DNA of 64,000 nucleotides from Bradyrhizobium embrapense (GCF_001189235.2 NZ_LFIP02000002.1:248411-312410); one strand, 5' to 3'; positions 17,358-25,935 are shown, numbered from the stretch's first letter. Program-made: numbers and translations. The notes: a model not told the origin generated them from the letters alone.

Positions 17358-17756
17358 TCAGGCCGCAGACGAAGTCCGGCTGTGGCTGTCGGTCGCCTTG
17401 GCGTCCTGCGCCTGGTTTTCGGCCTTCACTTCCGCGACGATATCGTTCACCTGTTCTTGCGCCTCGGCAAACATCTCGCGCGACTTCTGTGCGAACTTGT
17501 AGGTGCCGCGAACGGTGGATTTGAACAGCGGATTGAGGGCGCCGGCGAGCTTCGGCAGGTATTTCGGCGCCGCGACGGCGGCAACGCCAAGCGCAAGTCC
17601 CGGGAGCAGGGCAGCCTCGAACACGGCAGCACCAACAGCCACCACCGCGACGACCGCGACCGTCTTGTTGATGCCGCCGCCTTCCTCGGAATCCTGTTCG
17701 GAGGCTTCATGGTGGAAGGCAGTATCGTGACTGCTACCGTTGGTATTCGGGTTCAT
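17358..17756 (-). CDS. DUF5132-like small membrane protein, first gene of the fez-like operon
   Basis: About 132 residues. The acidic, Ser/His-rich N-terminus (1-32) is followed by GGGINKTVAVVAVVAVGAAVF, a Gly/Ala/Val membrane segment. Then come a second hydrophobic part ending in PKYLPKL and a polar helical tail that looks coiled-coil (KFAQKSREMFAEAQEQVNDIV). ATG at 17756 has AAGGGA 6 nt upstream and is preferred over an in-frame ATG eight codons earlier. Proteins of this type often neighbour HMA-like PGR-motif proteins. It is the promoter-proximal gene of the minus-strand operon, with 138 bp to the next gene. Confidence 0.72.
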   Translation of the reverse strand: MNPNTNGSSHDTAFHHEASEQDSEEGGGINKTVAVVAVVAVGAAVFEAALLPGLALGVAAVAAPKYLPKLAGALNPLFKSTVRGTYKFAQKSREMFAEAQEQVNDIVAEVKAENQAQDAKATDSHSRTSSAA

Positions 17757-18007
17757 CTGAAATCCCTTGTGACCACTCAAATGACTGCAGTTTCATCAAT
17801 AACGGCGGATTGAAATGGATTCGTGACAGTTTGATTACAGTCGTCCGACTGGTTGCGGCGGCATGGTGTCGCAACGCAACAGGACGCGTATTCGGCCGTC
17901 AAGGCCGCGTTCGCGTGGGGCTGGCAAGCCTCGGCAGGCGATCTTTTCGTGTCTCGATGTGTCTGTGCTTACATGGACCCGTCGCAAGGGCGGACGCGCG
18001 TTGTGGA

Positions 18008-19177
18008 CTACCGGTCCCACGTCACCGGCAAATCCAGCAGGCCGCGGAACGCCCAGCCGCCGATCCGCGGCGGCTTGTCGGCGATCAGACGCAGATTCGG
18101 CAGCCTACTGAAGATCGCGGGAAGCGCGACGTCGGCGACCATGGCGCGCGAGGCCCAGGCGCCGGCGCAGAAATGCGGGCCGGCGCCGAAGGCGATGCTC
18201 TTGCTGGCGTCGCGGCGCACATCGAACGCGTCAGGCCTGTCGAAATGCTTCTCGTCGCGGTTCGCCGAGCCGAACATCAGGAACACGCGCTCGTTGGTCT
18301 CGAATGCGACGTCCCTGATCGTCCAGGGCTTTGCGATCCGCCGCGGCGACATGCCGATCGGCGAGATCCAGCGCGCATATTCCTCGAACACCTGCAACCA
18401 CGGGACCGCTCCGCTCACGGCCAGCGCCAGCTGCTCCGGGTGGGTCAGCAGCGCCCACACCGTGCCGGCGATGGCATCGCGCGGCTCGTTCTGGCCCCCC
18501 GAGATCGCGAGCTTGATGTTGGCGCGCACGCTCTCCATCGGCATGTCGGTCTGCAGCAGCACGCCGAGCAGGCTGAGGTCGGGTGTCTTGCGCAACACCG
18601 GCACCATGTCGTCGATGGCGGCGTCGATGCCCGAGGTCGCGGCATGGCAGCGCGCCTCGATCGCGGGATCGCCGGTGTAGTTGGCGATGCCGTCGATCAT
18701 GCCCTGCGACCACGCGTTCATGTCCTGGAAGCGCATGTTGGTGAGCCCGGTGATCGATTTCAGGCATTCGGCCGAGAACGGCAACGCGAAGGCCTGCACG
18801 AAATCGACCACGCCGTCCGGCTTCAGCTCGTCGAGGATGCGCTCTGCGTGGCGTGCGAATTGCGCGGTCCAGTGCGAGCGCACGGTCTTCGGCGAGACCG
18901 CCGGGAAGATCGCCTTGCGCTCGTTCATGTGCGCATCGCCGTCCTTGCGCATCATGTTGTGGCCCATGAGCTTGTTCATCAGCCCCTCGGGCTGATGCGA
19001 CGAGAACACGTCGATCTGCTTCTCGGAGACGAAGATGTCGTCGCGGTTGCAGAGCAGCGTGCTGCCGAGCTGCGGAACGAAGGCGATCGGCGCTTCCTTG
19101 CGCATGCGCGCCAGCGTCGGATAGGGATCCTGCCAGAAAGCGGCGACGTCGATGTCGAAATGGGGAGCGGTGCTCAC
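18008..19177 (-). CDS. Cytochrome P450
   Basis: A 389-residue soluble bacterial P450 that would use electrons from a ferredoxin to hydroxylate an organic substrate. The heme ligand is Cys337 in FGAGPHFCAG. The ExxR pair is E266-R269, and the I-helix oxygen-activation segment is ISGGQNEP (225-232), where the usual acid-Thr pair reads Glu-Pro. That substitution is seen in some bacterial P450s and may alter proton delivery. No ferredoxin gene is adjacent. It lies 96 bp downstream of a LuxR-type regulator gene on the same strand, with a perfect 26-bp palindrome in the gap, so regulation by that protein is likely. Confidence 0.93.
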   Translation of the reverse strand: MSTAPHFDIDVAAFWQDPYPTLARMRKEAPIAFVPQLGSTLLCNRDDIFVSEKQIDVFSSHQPEGLMNKLMGHNMMRKDGDAHMNERKAIFPAVSPKTVRSHWTAQFARHAERILDELKPDGVVDFVQAFALPFSAECLKSITGLTNMRFQDMNAWSQGMIDGIANYTGDPAIEARCHAATSGIDAAIDDMVPVLRKTPDLSLLGVLLQTDMPMESVRANIKLAISGGQNEPRDAIAGTVWALLTHPEQLALAVSGAVPWLQVFEEYARWISPIGMSPRRIAKPWTIRDVAFETNERVFLMFGSANRDEKHFDRPDAFDVRRDASKSIAFGAGPHFCAGAWASRAMVADVALPAIFSRLPNLRLIADKPPRIGGWAFRGLLDLPVTWDR

Positions 19178-19225
19178 GGCATAACCTCAGGTTTCCAACC
19201 GAGCATAGGTCGGGGGGCTCCGCCG

Positions 19226-19251
19226 GTCTGTCCCTACCGTTAGGGACAGAC
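19226..19251. promoter_or_regulatory. Perfect 26-bp palindrome upstream of the P450 gene (operator candidate)
   Basis: GTCTGTCCCTA and TAGGGACAGAC are perfect 11-nt arms around CCGT. The site lies 49-74 nt before the P450 start codon and just after the LuxR-type gene. No T-run follows on the minus strand, so an operator for the LuxR-type protein is more likely than an intrinsic terminator. Confidence 0.7.
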
Positions 19252-19273
19252 GCAAGCGCCCGTTCAGCGCGGC

Positions 19274-20071
19274 TCAATTCAGCTGGCGTGCCGACGCCAT
19301 CAGGCGCAGTGCGATCGCGAACAGCTCATTCTGCGAGGAGATGCCGAGCTTGTCATAGGCGCGCTTGCGATAGGTGAGGGCGGAGTGCAGCCCGATGCCG
19401 AGCTCGGCGGCGATCGCTTCCGAGCTGAGGCCCGAAAGGATGCCGAGGCAGACCTCCTTCTCACGGCCGGTCAGCCGGGCGAGCGGCTCAGTGGTCGCAA
19501 ACAGGCTCTTCAGCCGCGCGATCGGGTCGGCATCCGTCGCCGGCTCGCGCTGGAAGTGCCGCGCCACCGCTGCGGTCAACGCGGGTGCGACTGCGGCGAG
19601 GCGCGCGATCTGCGCGCGGCTGAAGCGGCCTTGCGCGGTGATCTGATAGAAATTGATGTAGAAGCAGGTGTCGCCGGTCCAGATCGCCGAGGCGAACTTG
19701 TCGACGATGCCGGAATCGTCGAAGAAGATCTTGCGGTAGCCGTCGCTGTACATCCGTCGGGCGAAGGTCGGTAGCATGATCGGCACGGCCTGCGCCTTGC
19801 CCTCGAACACCGCATCGCGGTTCGGGTCGGCCTGATGGAAATGTTCCGAATAGGCGATTCCGAGCTCGCGCCCGGTCGGGATGTTGCCGACGTCGAGCAG
19901 GCACGCGGCGGACCGTGGGCCCGTGAACGAGAACACCATGCAGTGACCGACACCGGCGACGCGGCGCAGTGCGGCGATCAGGGCCTGCGGAAAGCTGTCG
20001 CGGCCGATCGCCAGCAGCGCCGGCGTGATGTCGCTGACGACAGAAGTCTTGAAGGCGAAATCTGCCTTCAT
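19274..20071 (-). CDS. LuxR family transcriptional regulator
   Basis: A 265-residue regulator with an N-terminal sensor-like domain (residues about 10-185) and a C-terminal LuxR/GerE helix-turn-helix (about 197-258: LTGREKEVCLGILSGLSSEA, then LGIGLHSALTYRKRAYDKLGI). The recognition helix differs from the usual VSxxTVxxHxxNI pattern. The N-terminal domain is not a response-regulator receiver and lacks clear acyl-homoserine-lactone signature residues, so the signal is unknown. The P450 gene lies directly downstream behind a perfect palindrome. The gene is preceded by a dispersed repeat. Confidence 0.86.
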   Translation of the reverse strand: MKADFAFKTSVVSDITPALLAIGRDSFPQALIAALRRVAGVGHCMVFSFTGPRSAACLLDVGNIPTGRELGIAYSEHFHQADPNRDAVFEGKAQAVPIMLPTFARRMYSDGYRKIFFDDSGIVDKFASAIWTGDTCFYINFYQITAQGRFSRAQIARLAAVAPALTAAVARHFQREPATDADPIARLKSLFATTEPLARLTGREKEVCLGILSGLSSEAIAAELGIGLHSALTYRKRAYDKLGISSQNELFAIALRLMASARQLN

Positions 20072-20168
20072 GGCGTCCTCCCTGTGTTTCGGGAAGACTA
20101 GCAGCGGGATTGCGGGGGTGGAAGCGGCGGCGGCTCGGGTATCCAGCGGAGCGTCCCTATCCCTTCCT

Positions 20169-20270
20169 CATTCCGGGGCGACGCGCAGCGTCCAGCCCGG
20201 AATCCATTTCACCACGAAACCCGCGGCCTGATGGATTCCGGGCTCTCGCTTCGCGAGCCCCGGAATGACG
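20169..20270. repeat. Dispersed palindromic repeat, type B (copy 1)
   Basis: Left arm CATTCCGGGGCG...CCGGAATCCAT and right arm ATGGATTCCGGG...CCCCGGAATGACG form a long imperfect hairpin containing the inner CTCGCTTCGCGAG stem. A second copy of the same family is at 50771-50872. Confidence 0.85.
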
Positions 20271-20288
20271 ACCATCGGGGAAATCGCC

Positions 20289-20651
20289 TCAGGCGCCGGG
20301 CACCTGGTCGAGGAAGCCGGTGATGCTCCGGATCCGGCCCTCCTTCAGCGTGGCGAAATCGGTGCCCTTGATCGGGCTGTCGACCCCGTCGGGCCCGAGG
20401 CCCCAGGAGAAGCGGACGTGGTCGCCGAAGCCGTTCGGCTCGCCGATCAGCTTGAAGGTGAAATCCGGAAACTTCTGCTGCACGCCGGCGATCAGCGCGT
20501 CGACGCCGTCATGGCCGTCGCCGCTCATCAGCGGATCGATGTAGCGCGCATCGGCGGTCCAGTTCTCGCTCAGCATCTCGCGCCGCCGGCTCGGCATCCG
20601 CTCGTTCCAGAGCTCGATATAGTTGCGGGCGATGGTGGCATGGTCGGTCAT
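20289..20651 (-). CDS. Nuclear transport factor 2 (SnoaL-like) family protein
   Basis: A 120-residue single-domain alpha+beta barrel protein. The N-terminal helix pair DHATIARNYIELWNE leads into the strand region DARYIDP, typical of SnoaL/ketosteroid-isomerase-like proteins with a ligand cavity. The C-terminal strands are FATLKEGRIRSITGFLDQVPG. Some members are isomerases or cyclases, but many are only small-molecule binders; nothing here fixes the activity. It lies alone between the LuxR and LysR genes. Confidence 0.83.
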   Translation of the reverse strand: MTDHATIARNYIELWNERMPSRRREMLSENWTADARYIDPLMSGDGHDGVDALIAGVQQKFPDFTFKLIGEPNGFGDHVRFSWGLGPDGVDSPIKGTDFATLKEGRIRSITGFLDQVPGA

Positions 20652-20760
20652 GGTGCTCTCCTTCTGATGGGCCGGACTGTGCGGCTGTCCGGACTATCGA
20701 AGGTTTGCGGGCGTCGATCGATTACCTCTGAGGTCATCGCGCACGGAATGGCGACGCTCG

Positions 20761-21669
20761 TCACGGCCTGATATAGGCCTCCGGATCACCGCGCGCGTGC
20801 GCTTCCATCGCATCGAGGAAGCAGCGAACCTTTGCCGGGACAAATTGCCGCGCCGGCAGCAGCGCATGCACGTTGAGCGGCTCGCAGCCATGGTCCGGCA
20901 GTAGCCGCTTCAACTCGCCGGCCGCGACCGCGGCACGGGTGTAGCTCGCTGTGACCCGCAGCACGCCATGGCCGGCAAGCGCCGCCTGCAGGCGGACATG
21001 GGCATTCGAGGAGGTGAGCCGCGCGCGATCAACCGCGAGATGCTCGACCGCGCCGCCGGGAGCTGTGATCGCCCAAGGCGGATCGCTGGGGCCGGTCAAC
21101 AGCGGCAGCTTTCTCAATTCATCCAGCGTGCGCGGCTCGCCGAACGTCTCCAGCAACGCCGGTGCCGCGAATAGGCCGCGCTCGAGGGTGAAGACGCGGC
21201 GGATCACAATGCCGGCCGCCGGCAGCGGCGCCTCCAGCATCGCGAACACGATGTCGTAATTCTCGGCGATCGGGTTGACGATGTCGTGCTCGACATCGAT
21301 CCGGATCGCGAGCTCCGGATAGCGGCCCATCACGGCACAGGCGACCGGCCCGGCGTGATGCGCGCCGAATTCGTACGGCGCCTTGATGCGCAAGGTCCCC
21401 GCGACGGCACTGCTCATCGCCAGCGCTTCGCTGTGGGTGTCGTGCAGCGCGGCGAACAGCGGGCGGACCTTGCGATAGATGGTTTCGCCGGAGTCGGTCA
21501 GCCGCAGGTGCCGCGTGGTCCGCTCGATCAGTCGCAGCCCGAGATTGGCCTCGAGACGCTGCACCGCAGCACTGAGGCTCGATTTGGGATGCCCGAGCAC
21601 GCGCGCGGCCGCGGTGAAGCCGCCATGCTCGACAACCTCGCAAAACAGCTCCCAGTCGCGCCACTCCAT
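20761..21669 (-). CDS. LysR family transcriptional regulator
   Basis: A 302-residue LysR-type regulator. The N-terminal winged helix-turn-helix (WELFCEVVEHGGFTAAARVLGHPKSSLSAAVQRLE) is followed by the substrate-binding half with KAPYEFG. ATG at 21669 is chosen because the protein then begins at the HTH, as usual for the family. It is divergent from the Rieske oxygenase gene, with 106 bp between start codons. That gap holds an inverted repeat, ATCGG-N6-CCGAT at 21709-21724. Control of the oxygenase gene is the likely job; the inducer is unknown. Confidence 0.9.
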   Translation of the reverse strand: MEWRDWELFCEVVEHGGFTAAARVLGHPKSSLSAAVQRLEANLGLRLIERTTRHLRLTDSGETIYRKVRPLFAALHDTHSEALAMSSAVAGTLRIKAPYEFGAHHAGPVACAVMGRYPELAIRIDVEHDIVNPIAENYDIVFAMLEAPLPAAGIVIRRVFTLERGLFAAPALLETFGEPRTLDELRKLPLLTGPSDPPWAITAPGGAVEHLAVDRARLTSSNAHVRLQAALAGHGVLRVTASYTRAAVAAGELKRLLPDHGCEPLNVHALLPARQFVPAKVRCFLDAMEAHARGDPEAYIRP

Positions 21670-21708
21670 GACCGATTGTCCATCCACCGGTACAGTGTGT
21701 CCAGCCAA

Positions 21709-21724
21709 ATCGGATTATCCCGAT
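21709..21724. promoter_or_regulatory. Inverted repeat in the LysR/Rieske divergent promoter region
   Basis: ATCGG-ATTATC-CCGAT is a 16-nt inverted repeat placed 40-55 nt from the LysR start and 52-67 nt from the oxygenase start. This is the usual place for a LysR binding site. Confidence 0.5.
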
Positions 21725-21775
21725 GGCCGGGATCACCTAACCTGGTTGCAAGCGACATTGCATTGGGAGGCTGAC

Positions 21776-22852
21776 ATGGCAGTAGGCTTGACCGACGACG
21801 GAATTTTCCTGCGCAACGCCTGGTACGTGGCGGCACTGAATCACGAGCTGATCGACGGCAAGAAGCTGGCGCGCACCATCCTGGAGCGGCCGATCGTGAT
21901 CTATCGCGGCGCCAGCGGAAAGGTGGTCGCGCTCGACGACCGTTGCTGCCATCGCGCCGCGCCGCTCTCGATGGGGCGCGTCGAGGGTGACGACATCAGG
22001 TGCATGTATCACGGCATGAAGTTCGCGGCCGATGGCAAGTGCATCCAGATCCCGGGCCAGGACGCGATCCCCGCCAAGCTCGGCGTGCGCAGCTATCCGG
22101 TGGTCGAGCGCTACAACATGATCTTCATCTGGACCGGCGACGTCGAGAAGGCCGATCCGAAGCTGATCCTCGACTATCCGCCGCTCGAGGATCCCAAATG
22201 GCGCGGCCTGCCCGGCTACATGCACTACAAGGCCAATTGGCTTTTGATCGTCGACAACCTCAGCGACTTCGCGCATCTCGCCTTCGTGCACACCAACACG
22301 CTCGGCGGTTCCGAGGAGTACGCCTACAAGACCAAGCCGGTCGCGATCGAGAAGCTGGACGACGGCTTCCGCGTCGAGCGCTGGCACATGGACGCCGATG
22401 CGCCGCCCTACCACAAGAAGGTGATCTCCAACCGCGACGACAAGGTCGATCGTCGCAATGTCGGCCGCATGATGGTGCCGGGCATCTTCACGCTCGACAC
22501 CACGTTCGCGCCGGCGGGGCAGGGCGCGGAGAAGGGCGTCCAGGTTCCGGGGACGCGGTCATATCGCAATGCGCAGTTCATGACGCCGGAGACGCGCTCG
22601 TCGACGCACTTCTTCTGGAATTATCTGCACGATTTCGACATCGACAATCCGAACATCGCGCTGTCGCTGCGGCATTCCCTCGAGGAGGCCTTCAACGAGG
22701 ACAAGGATTTCATCGAAGCGCAGCAGAAGGTGCTCGACGTCGATCCAAACTATCAGCTGCTTGCGATCGGCGCCGATGCGCCGCTGACCTATTTCCGCTG
22801 GCTGTTCGCACGCAGGCTCGATGCGGAGAAAGGCGCGGCGCGCGCCGCATAG
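21776..22852 (+). CDS. Rieske aromatic ring-hydroxylating oxygenase, vanillate O-demethylase-like
   Basis: A 358-residue oxygenase subunit of the single-component (VanA/dicamba O-demethylase-like) group. The Rieske 2Fe-2S ligands are C57-x-H59 and C76-x2-H79. The mononuclear iron site is NLSDFAHLAFVH, with Asp164, His167 and His172 as bridge and ligands. It would O-demethylate or hydroxylate an aromatic or steroid-like substrate with electrons from a separate reductase, which is not encoded in the window. ATG at 21776 is supported by GGGAGG 5 nt upstream. It is divergent from a LysR regulator. Confidence 0.92.
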   Translation: MAVGLTDDGIFLRNAWYVAALNHELIDGKKLARTILERPIVIYRGASGKVVALDDRCCHRAAPLSMGRVEGDDIRCMYHGMKFAADGKCIQIPGQDAIPAKLGVRSYPVVERYNMIFIWTGDVEKADPKLILDYPPLEDPKWRGLPGYMHYKANWLLIVDNLSDFAHLAFVHTNTLGGSEEYAYKTKPVAIEKLDDGFRVERWHMDADAPPYHKKVISNRDDKVDRRNVGRMMVPGIFTLDTTFAPAGQGAEKGVQVPGTRSYRNAQFMTPETRSSTHFFWNYLHDFDIDNPNIALSLRHSLEEAFNEDKDFIEAQQKVLDVDPNYQLLAIGADAPLTYFRWLFARRLDAEKGAARAA

Positions 22853-23047
22853 TCGGTGGCGCGACGGTGTCACCGCCTGGGCGCAAGCCACGCCGCGATC
22901 GCGAAATCGTGACGTCCTGGCGTGGCTGCCGTCCAAGCGGGGTTGGCGTAAAGTAATCAGCGTGAATTCGTCGGTTCTTGATCCCGGTCAAGGTTTTTGC
23001 CTGCACCAGCCGGACTATCTTCGTTGCGATCAGATCGGTGAACCAGT

Positions 23048-24199
23048 TTGCACGAAAAAAGGGATCCATCGGAACGAAGTGAAGCCCCTAGCTGGGTGCA
23101 GTACCCTTGGTTATGGCCGTTTGAAGCCACGCGATTGGCGCTCGAAACCTACTCGCGGATGTATTCCGCTCGCGCGTCCGACCCCATGGATGCGCCGGGC
23201 GAAATGGCAACACTGCCTTGGACGACGCCCCATTCGGTGGCGCTGCAACTGCCATCGATGCGCCTGCTGGATTTCTCGAGAGCTGTCGAAGGGCCGCCAC
23301 TGCTGGTCTGCGCGCCCTACGCGCTGCATCGCGCGAAGATAGCGGACCTTGCACCCGGCCACAGTCTGATGGAGGCGTTGCGGGCGGCGGGTATTGCGCG
23401 CCTCTATCTCACGGATTGGCGCTCGGCGGCACCGGAGATGCGATATTTCTCGATTGACACCTATCTGTCCGACCTCAACGTGGCCGTCGACACGATCGGG
23501 CCGCCCGTCGACCTTGCCGGTCTCTGTCAGGGTGGATGGCTGTCACTGCTCTATGCGGCGCGCTTTCCCGACAAGGTGCAGCGGCTGGTGCTGGCGGGCA
23601 GCCCTGTCGACGTCTCTGTGCCGTCGGAGCTGTCCAGAATGGTCGCATCGCTTCCGCAGCAAGGGTTCGAGGCACTGGTCCGTCAAGGGAACGGAATCGT
23701 CAGTGGCAAGCAGATGCTGCAGGTATGGAGCGCCCCACTCAGCATGGCAGACGTGGAAGCGGCGCTGCAGCGGCGGCTCGACGGCGAGTCGGAGGATGGA
23801 CAGGACCTGCTCGATCGCTTCATGCGCTGGAACAGCGAGACGCTTGATTTGCCGGGCTCCTACTATCTCGAAGTGACCGACTGGATCTTTCGCCAGAACC
23901 GGATTGCGACCGGAGACTTTGTCGCGCTTGGCAGCAAGGTTGACCTTGCCACGGTGAAGCTGCCCGTCTTCCTGCTCGCTGCGGAGAACGACATCGTTGT
24001 TCCGGCCGATCAGGCATTTGCGACATTGCGGCTCCTGGGTACGCCGCCCGCGTGGCTGCAATGCGACACCGAGCCGTGCAGTCACCTCGGGCTGTTCATG
24101 GGTTGCAGGGCTCTGGCCGGTCCGTGGCGCCGGATTGCCCGCTGGCTTCAGTCCGACCTCGGCGAGGCCGCGGGCGAGCGATTGCAGATCAGCGCCTGA
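23048..24199 (+). CDS. PHA-synthase-like alpha/beta hydrolase
   Basis: About 383 residues with the order of the polyhydroxyalkanoate synthase/PhaC catalytic domain: LLVCAPYALHRAKIADLAPG, LTDWRSAAPEM, and the nucleophile box GLCQGG with Cys160 in place of the lipase Ser. Next is LLAAENDIVVP with the acid, and PCSHLG with the catalytic His. The N-terminal WLWPFEATRLALETY also resembles the PhaC lead-in. It is much shorter than class I PhaC (around 570-600 residues), so it may be a non-polymerising thioesterase-like relative. The only start before the conserved part is TTG at 23048, since an in-frame TGA lies 9 nt upstream. No strong ribosome site is seen. Confidence 0.75.
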   Translation: MHEKRDPSERSEAPSWVQYPWLWPFEATRLALETYSRMYSARASDPMDAPGEMATLPWTTPHSVALQLPSMRLLDFSRAVEGPPLLVCAPYALHRAKIADLAPGHSLMEALRAAGIARLYLTDWRSAAPEMRYFSIDTYLSDLNVAVDTIGPPVDLAGLCQGGWLSLLYAARFPDKVQRLVLAGSPVDVSVPSELSRMVASLPQQGFEALVRQGNGIVSGKQMLQVWSAPLSMADVEAALQRRLDGESEDGQDLLDRFMRWNSETLDLPGSYYLEVTDWIFRQNRIATGDFVALGSKVDLATVKLPVFLLAAENDIVVPADQAFATLRLLGTPPAWLQCDTEPCSHLGLFMGCRALAGPWRRIARWLQSDLGEAAGERLQISA

Positions 24200-24274
24200 G
24201 GTGCCAAATGAAATACCCCGGACTGCAGTTTGCAATCCGGGGCATCGGACTCCATTGCGATGATCCGCGTCGCG

Positions 24275-24625
24275 TTACTTCGCCGCGACGACCATGATCT
24301 CGACATTGTACTGCGGCGCCGCAAGCTTGGCTTCGACAGTGGCGCGGGCCGGGGTGTTACCTTGCGAGACCCAGCCATCCCACACCGCGTTCATCTCGGG
24401 GAACGTCTTCATGTCGGTGATGTAGATGGTCGCGCTGAGCAGCTTCGACTTGTCGGTGCCGGCCTTGGCGAGGTGGCCGTCGATGATCGACAGGATGTCC
24501 TTGGTCTGGTCGGTGACGCTGCCGCCCGCGGCCTTGCCGGCAACGACGCCGGCGAGATAGACGGTGTTGCCGTGCACGACGGCCTGGCTCATGCGCGGGC
24601 CGGTTTCGAAACGCTGAATGCTCAT
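24275..24625 (-). CDS. RidA family (Rid/YER057c/UK114) protein
   Basis: A 116-residue trimeric-fold protein. RidA hydrolyses reactive enamine/imine intermediates released by PLP enzymes. Seen: GNTVYLAGVVAG, the DQTKDILSIIDGHLAKAG helix, ATIYITDMKTFPEMNAVWDGW, and the TPARATVEAKLA strand. The Arg at TPARATVEA is the substrate-carboxylate binder in active members. The ATG at 24625 follows GGAGA; an earlier in-frame ATG nine codons upstream has no ribosome site. It lies 80 bp downstream of the secreted esterase gene on the same strand and may be read with it. Confidence 0.9.
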   Translation of the reverse strand: MSIQRFETGPRMSQAVVHGNTVYLAGVVAGKAAGGSVTDQTKDILSIIDGHLAKAGTDKSKLLSATIYITDMKTFPEMNAVWDGWVSQGNTPARATVEAKLAAPQYNVEIMVVAAK

Positions 24626-24705
24626 TTGGGTCTCCACTTGAATGGCGGGCACTGTCTATACTGCAACGGCGGTCGCCGCCACTGCGCATTTTGCAACCGC
24701 GCATC

Positions 24706-25629
24706 TCACGGAAAGCGAGCAAAGAACGCCCAGATCGTGTCGGCGCCGTCGATGTCGCCGTTTTGCGGCCCGAGCAGCGTCGCCGCCAACTTCGTAAAAT
24801 GAGCATCCGGGAAGTGGCCGGGCATGCGATGGCCGCCGCCATTGACGCGGTACAGCACGACGTCACGTCCCTGCGGGCAGACCGAGTCGATCCGCGTGAC
24901 GGTCGATTGATCGGACGGGTTGCGGTCGGGCAGATCGGTGGTCGCGTCATCTTTGGCCTCGCAGCCATCGATGCGTCGCCAGAATTCCAGGGTGCGTTCG
25001 GTCGACCAGAACCCGTCGACGGCAAAATAGCTGCTGCCGCGCCCGCCTTGATAGGGGATCAGCGGGTCGACGGTGCCGTTCATCAGCAGCATCGGCACCG
25101 GACGCGCGGGCCGGCAGGTCCCCGCGGATTCATCGGTCAGGTTCATGACGACACTGGCCACTGCTGCGAACAGGTCGGCGCGTTCGCAGGCCAGCGTCAT
25201 GGCCATCGCGCCGCCGTTGGAGATGCCGGTGACATAGATGCGCTTCGGGTCGGCGATGCCATCGGTCACGAGCTTTGCGATCAACTGGGTGATGAAGGCG
25301 ACGTCGTCGGTGCCTTCCGGCGGCGGATTGCCGGCGCGCCGCTTGCCCGGCCGGGAGTCGGCCCACGCGTGGTTCAACCCGTCGGGATAGACCGCTGCAA
25401 AGCCGTCGCGCCTGGCGATCAAAGGCCACGACGTCCGCGTGATCATGTCGGCACTGCTTTGGGTCTTGCCGTGCAGCACGATCACGAGCGGCGCCGGCTT
25501 GGCGGCCGGAGCCTGCAGCGTGAATGTTCGCGTCGTGCCGTTGACGACGAGCGAATCCGCAGCCGCCGGTACACTGCCCAACGCAAATGCGCCGGCCAGT
25601 ACCAGCAAGCCGATTGGATATTGCCGCAT
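24706..25629 (-). CDS. Secreted PHB-depolymerase/feruloyl-esterase-like hydrolase (LpqC type)
   Basis: A 307-residue exported alpha/beta hydrolase. The signal peptide MRQYPIGLLVLAGAFALGSVPAAA is cut near residue 24. After it, APLVIVLHGKTQSS forms the oxyanion region and GISNGGAMAM the nucleophile elbow with Ser. DPLIPYQGG carries the acid, and GGGHRMPG the catalytic His. Such proteins (esterase_phb/LpqC) cleave ester bonds in plant phenolics or polyhydroxybutyrate oligomers. The ATG at 25629 is chosen because it starts the signal peptide; the 103-codon open upstream extension is arginine-rich and looks non-coding. Confidence 0.87.
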   Translation of the reverse strand: MRQYPIGLLVLAGAFALGSVPAAADSLVVNGTTRTFTLQAPAAKPAPLVIVLHGKTQSSADMITRTSWPLIARRDGFAAVYPDGLNHAWADSRPGKRRAGNPPPEGTDDVAFITQLIAKLVTDGIADPKRIYVTGISNGGAMAMTLACERADLFAAVASVVMNLTDESAGTCRPARPVPMLLMNGTVDPLIPYQGGRGSSYFAVDGFWSTERTLEFWRRIDGCEAKDDATTDLPDRNPSDQSTVTRIDSVCPQGRDVVLYRVNGGGHRMPGHFPDAHFTKLAATLLGPQNGDIDGADTIWAFFARFP

Positions 25630-25935
25630 CACCGAAGAAACCCGCTCTGTTGCGGCGATTGCAGCACGCCGGCGAGACGGGTTCAACCGGTCTGTCGGGA
25701 GCGCGGCTTCACGATCCAGTCGGTGGCGCAGTATAGCCGCCGGCCCATGCGAACAGCGTCGGCTCGCGCAAGGGATCGGGGACCGGATCGCCAAATGCGA
25801 CGTTCCAGCCAGCGCGCGAGTATGGCATCTACGAAGCACGCGAAGACGTTTGCGAGCTTGCGACGCCGGCATTCTCTTCGATGCAATTTGGGCATCGACC
25901 GACACAGGAGGAGGATTGAGCGGAGCGCGTCTGCG
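25630..25935. other. Intergenic region without a supported gene
   Basis: Open frames here are extensions or shadows of the esterase gene with an arginine-rich, non-coding character. I see no RNA gene, and only ordinary sequence before the operator palindrome that starts at 25936. Confidence 0.6.

Noticed and set aside
17766..17780. A weak FNR/FixK-like site (TTGT-N6-TCAA) before the fez-like operon
   Set aside because: It lies only 10-24 nt from the start codon, overlapping the ribosome site region, and has a mismatch in the core. It is too close and too weak to call a FixK box.
17810..19243. Long plus-strand open frame opposite the P450 gene
   Set aside because: It is a shadow of the P450 coding strand; the minus-strand P450 has all motifs intact.
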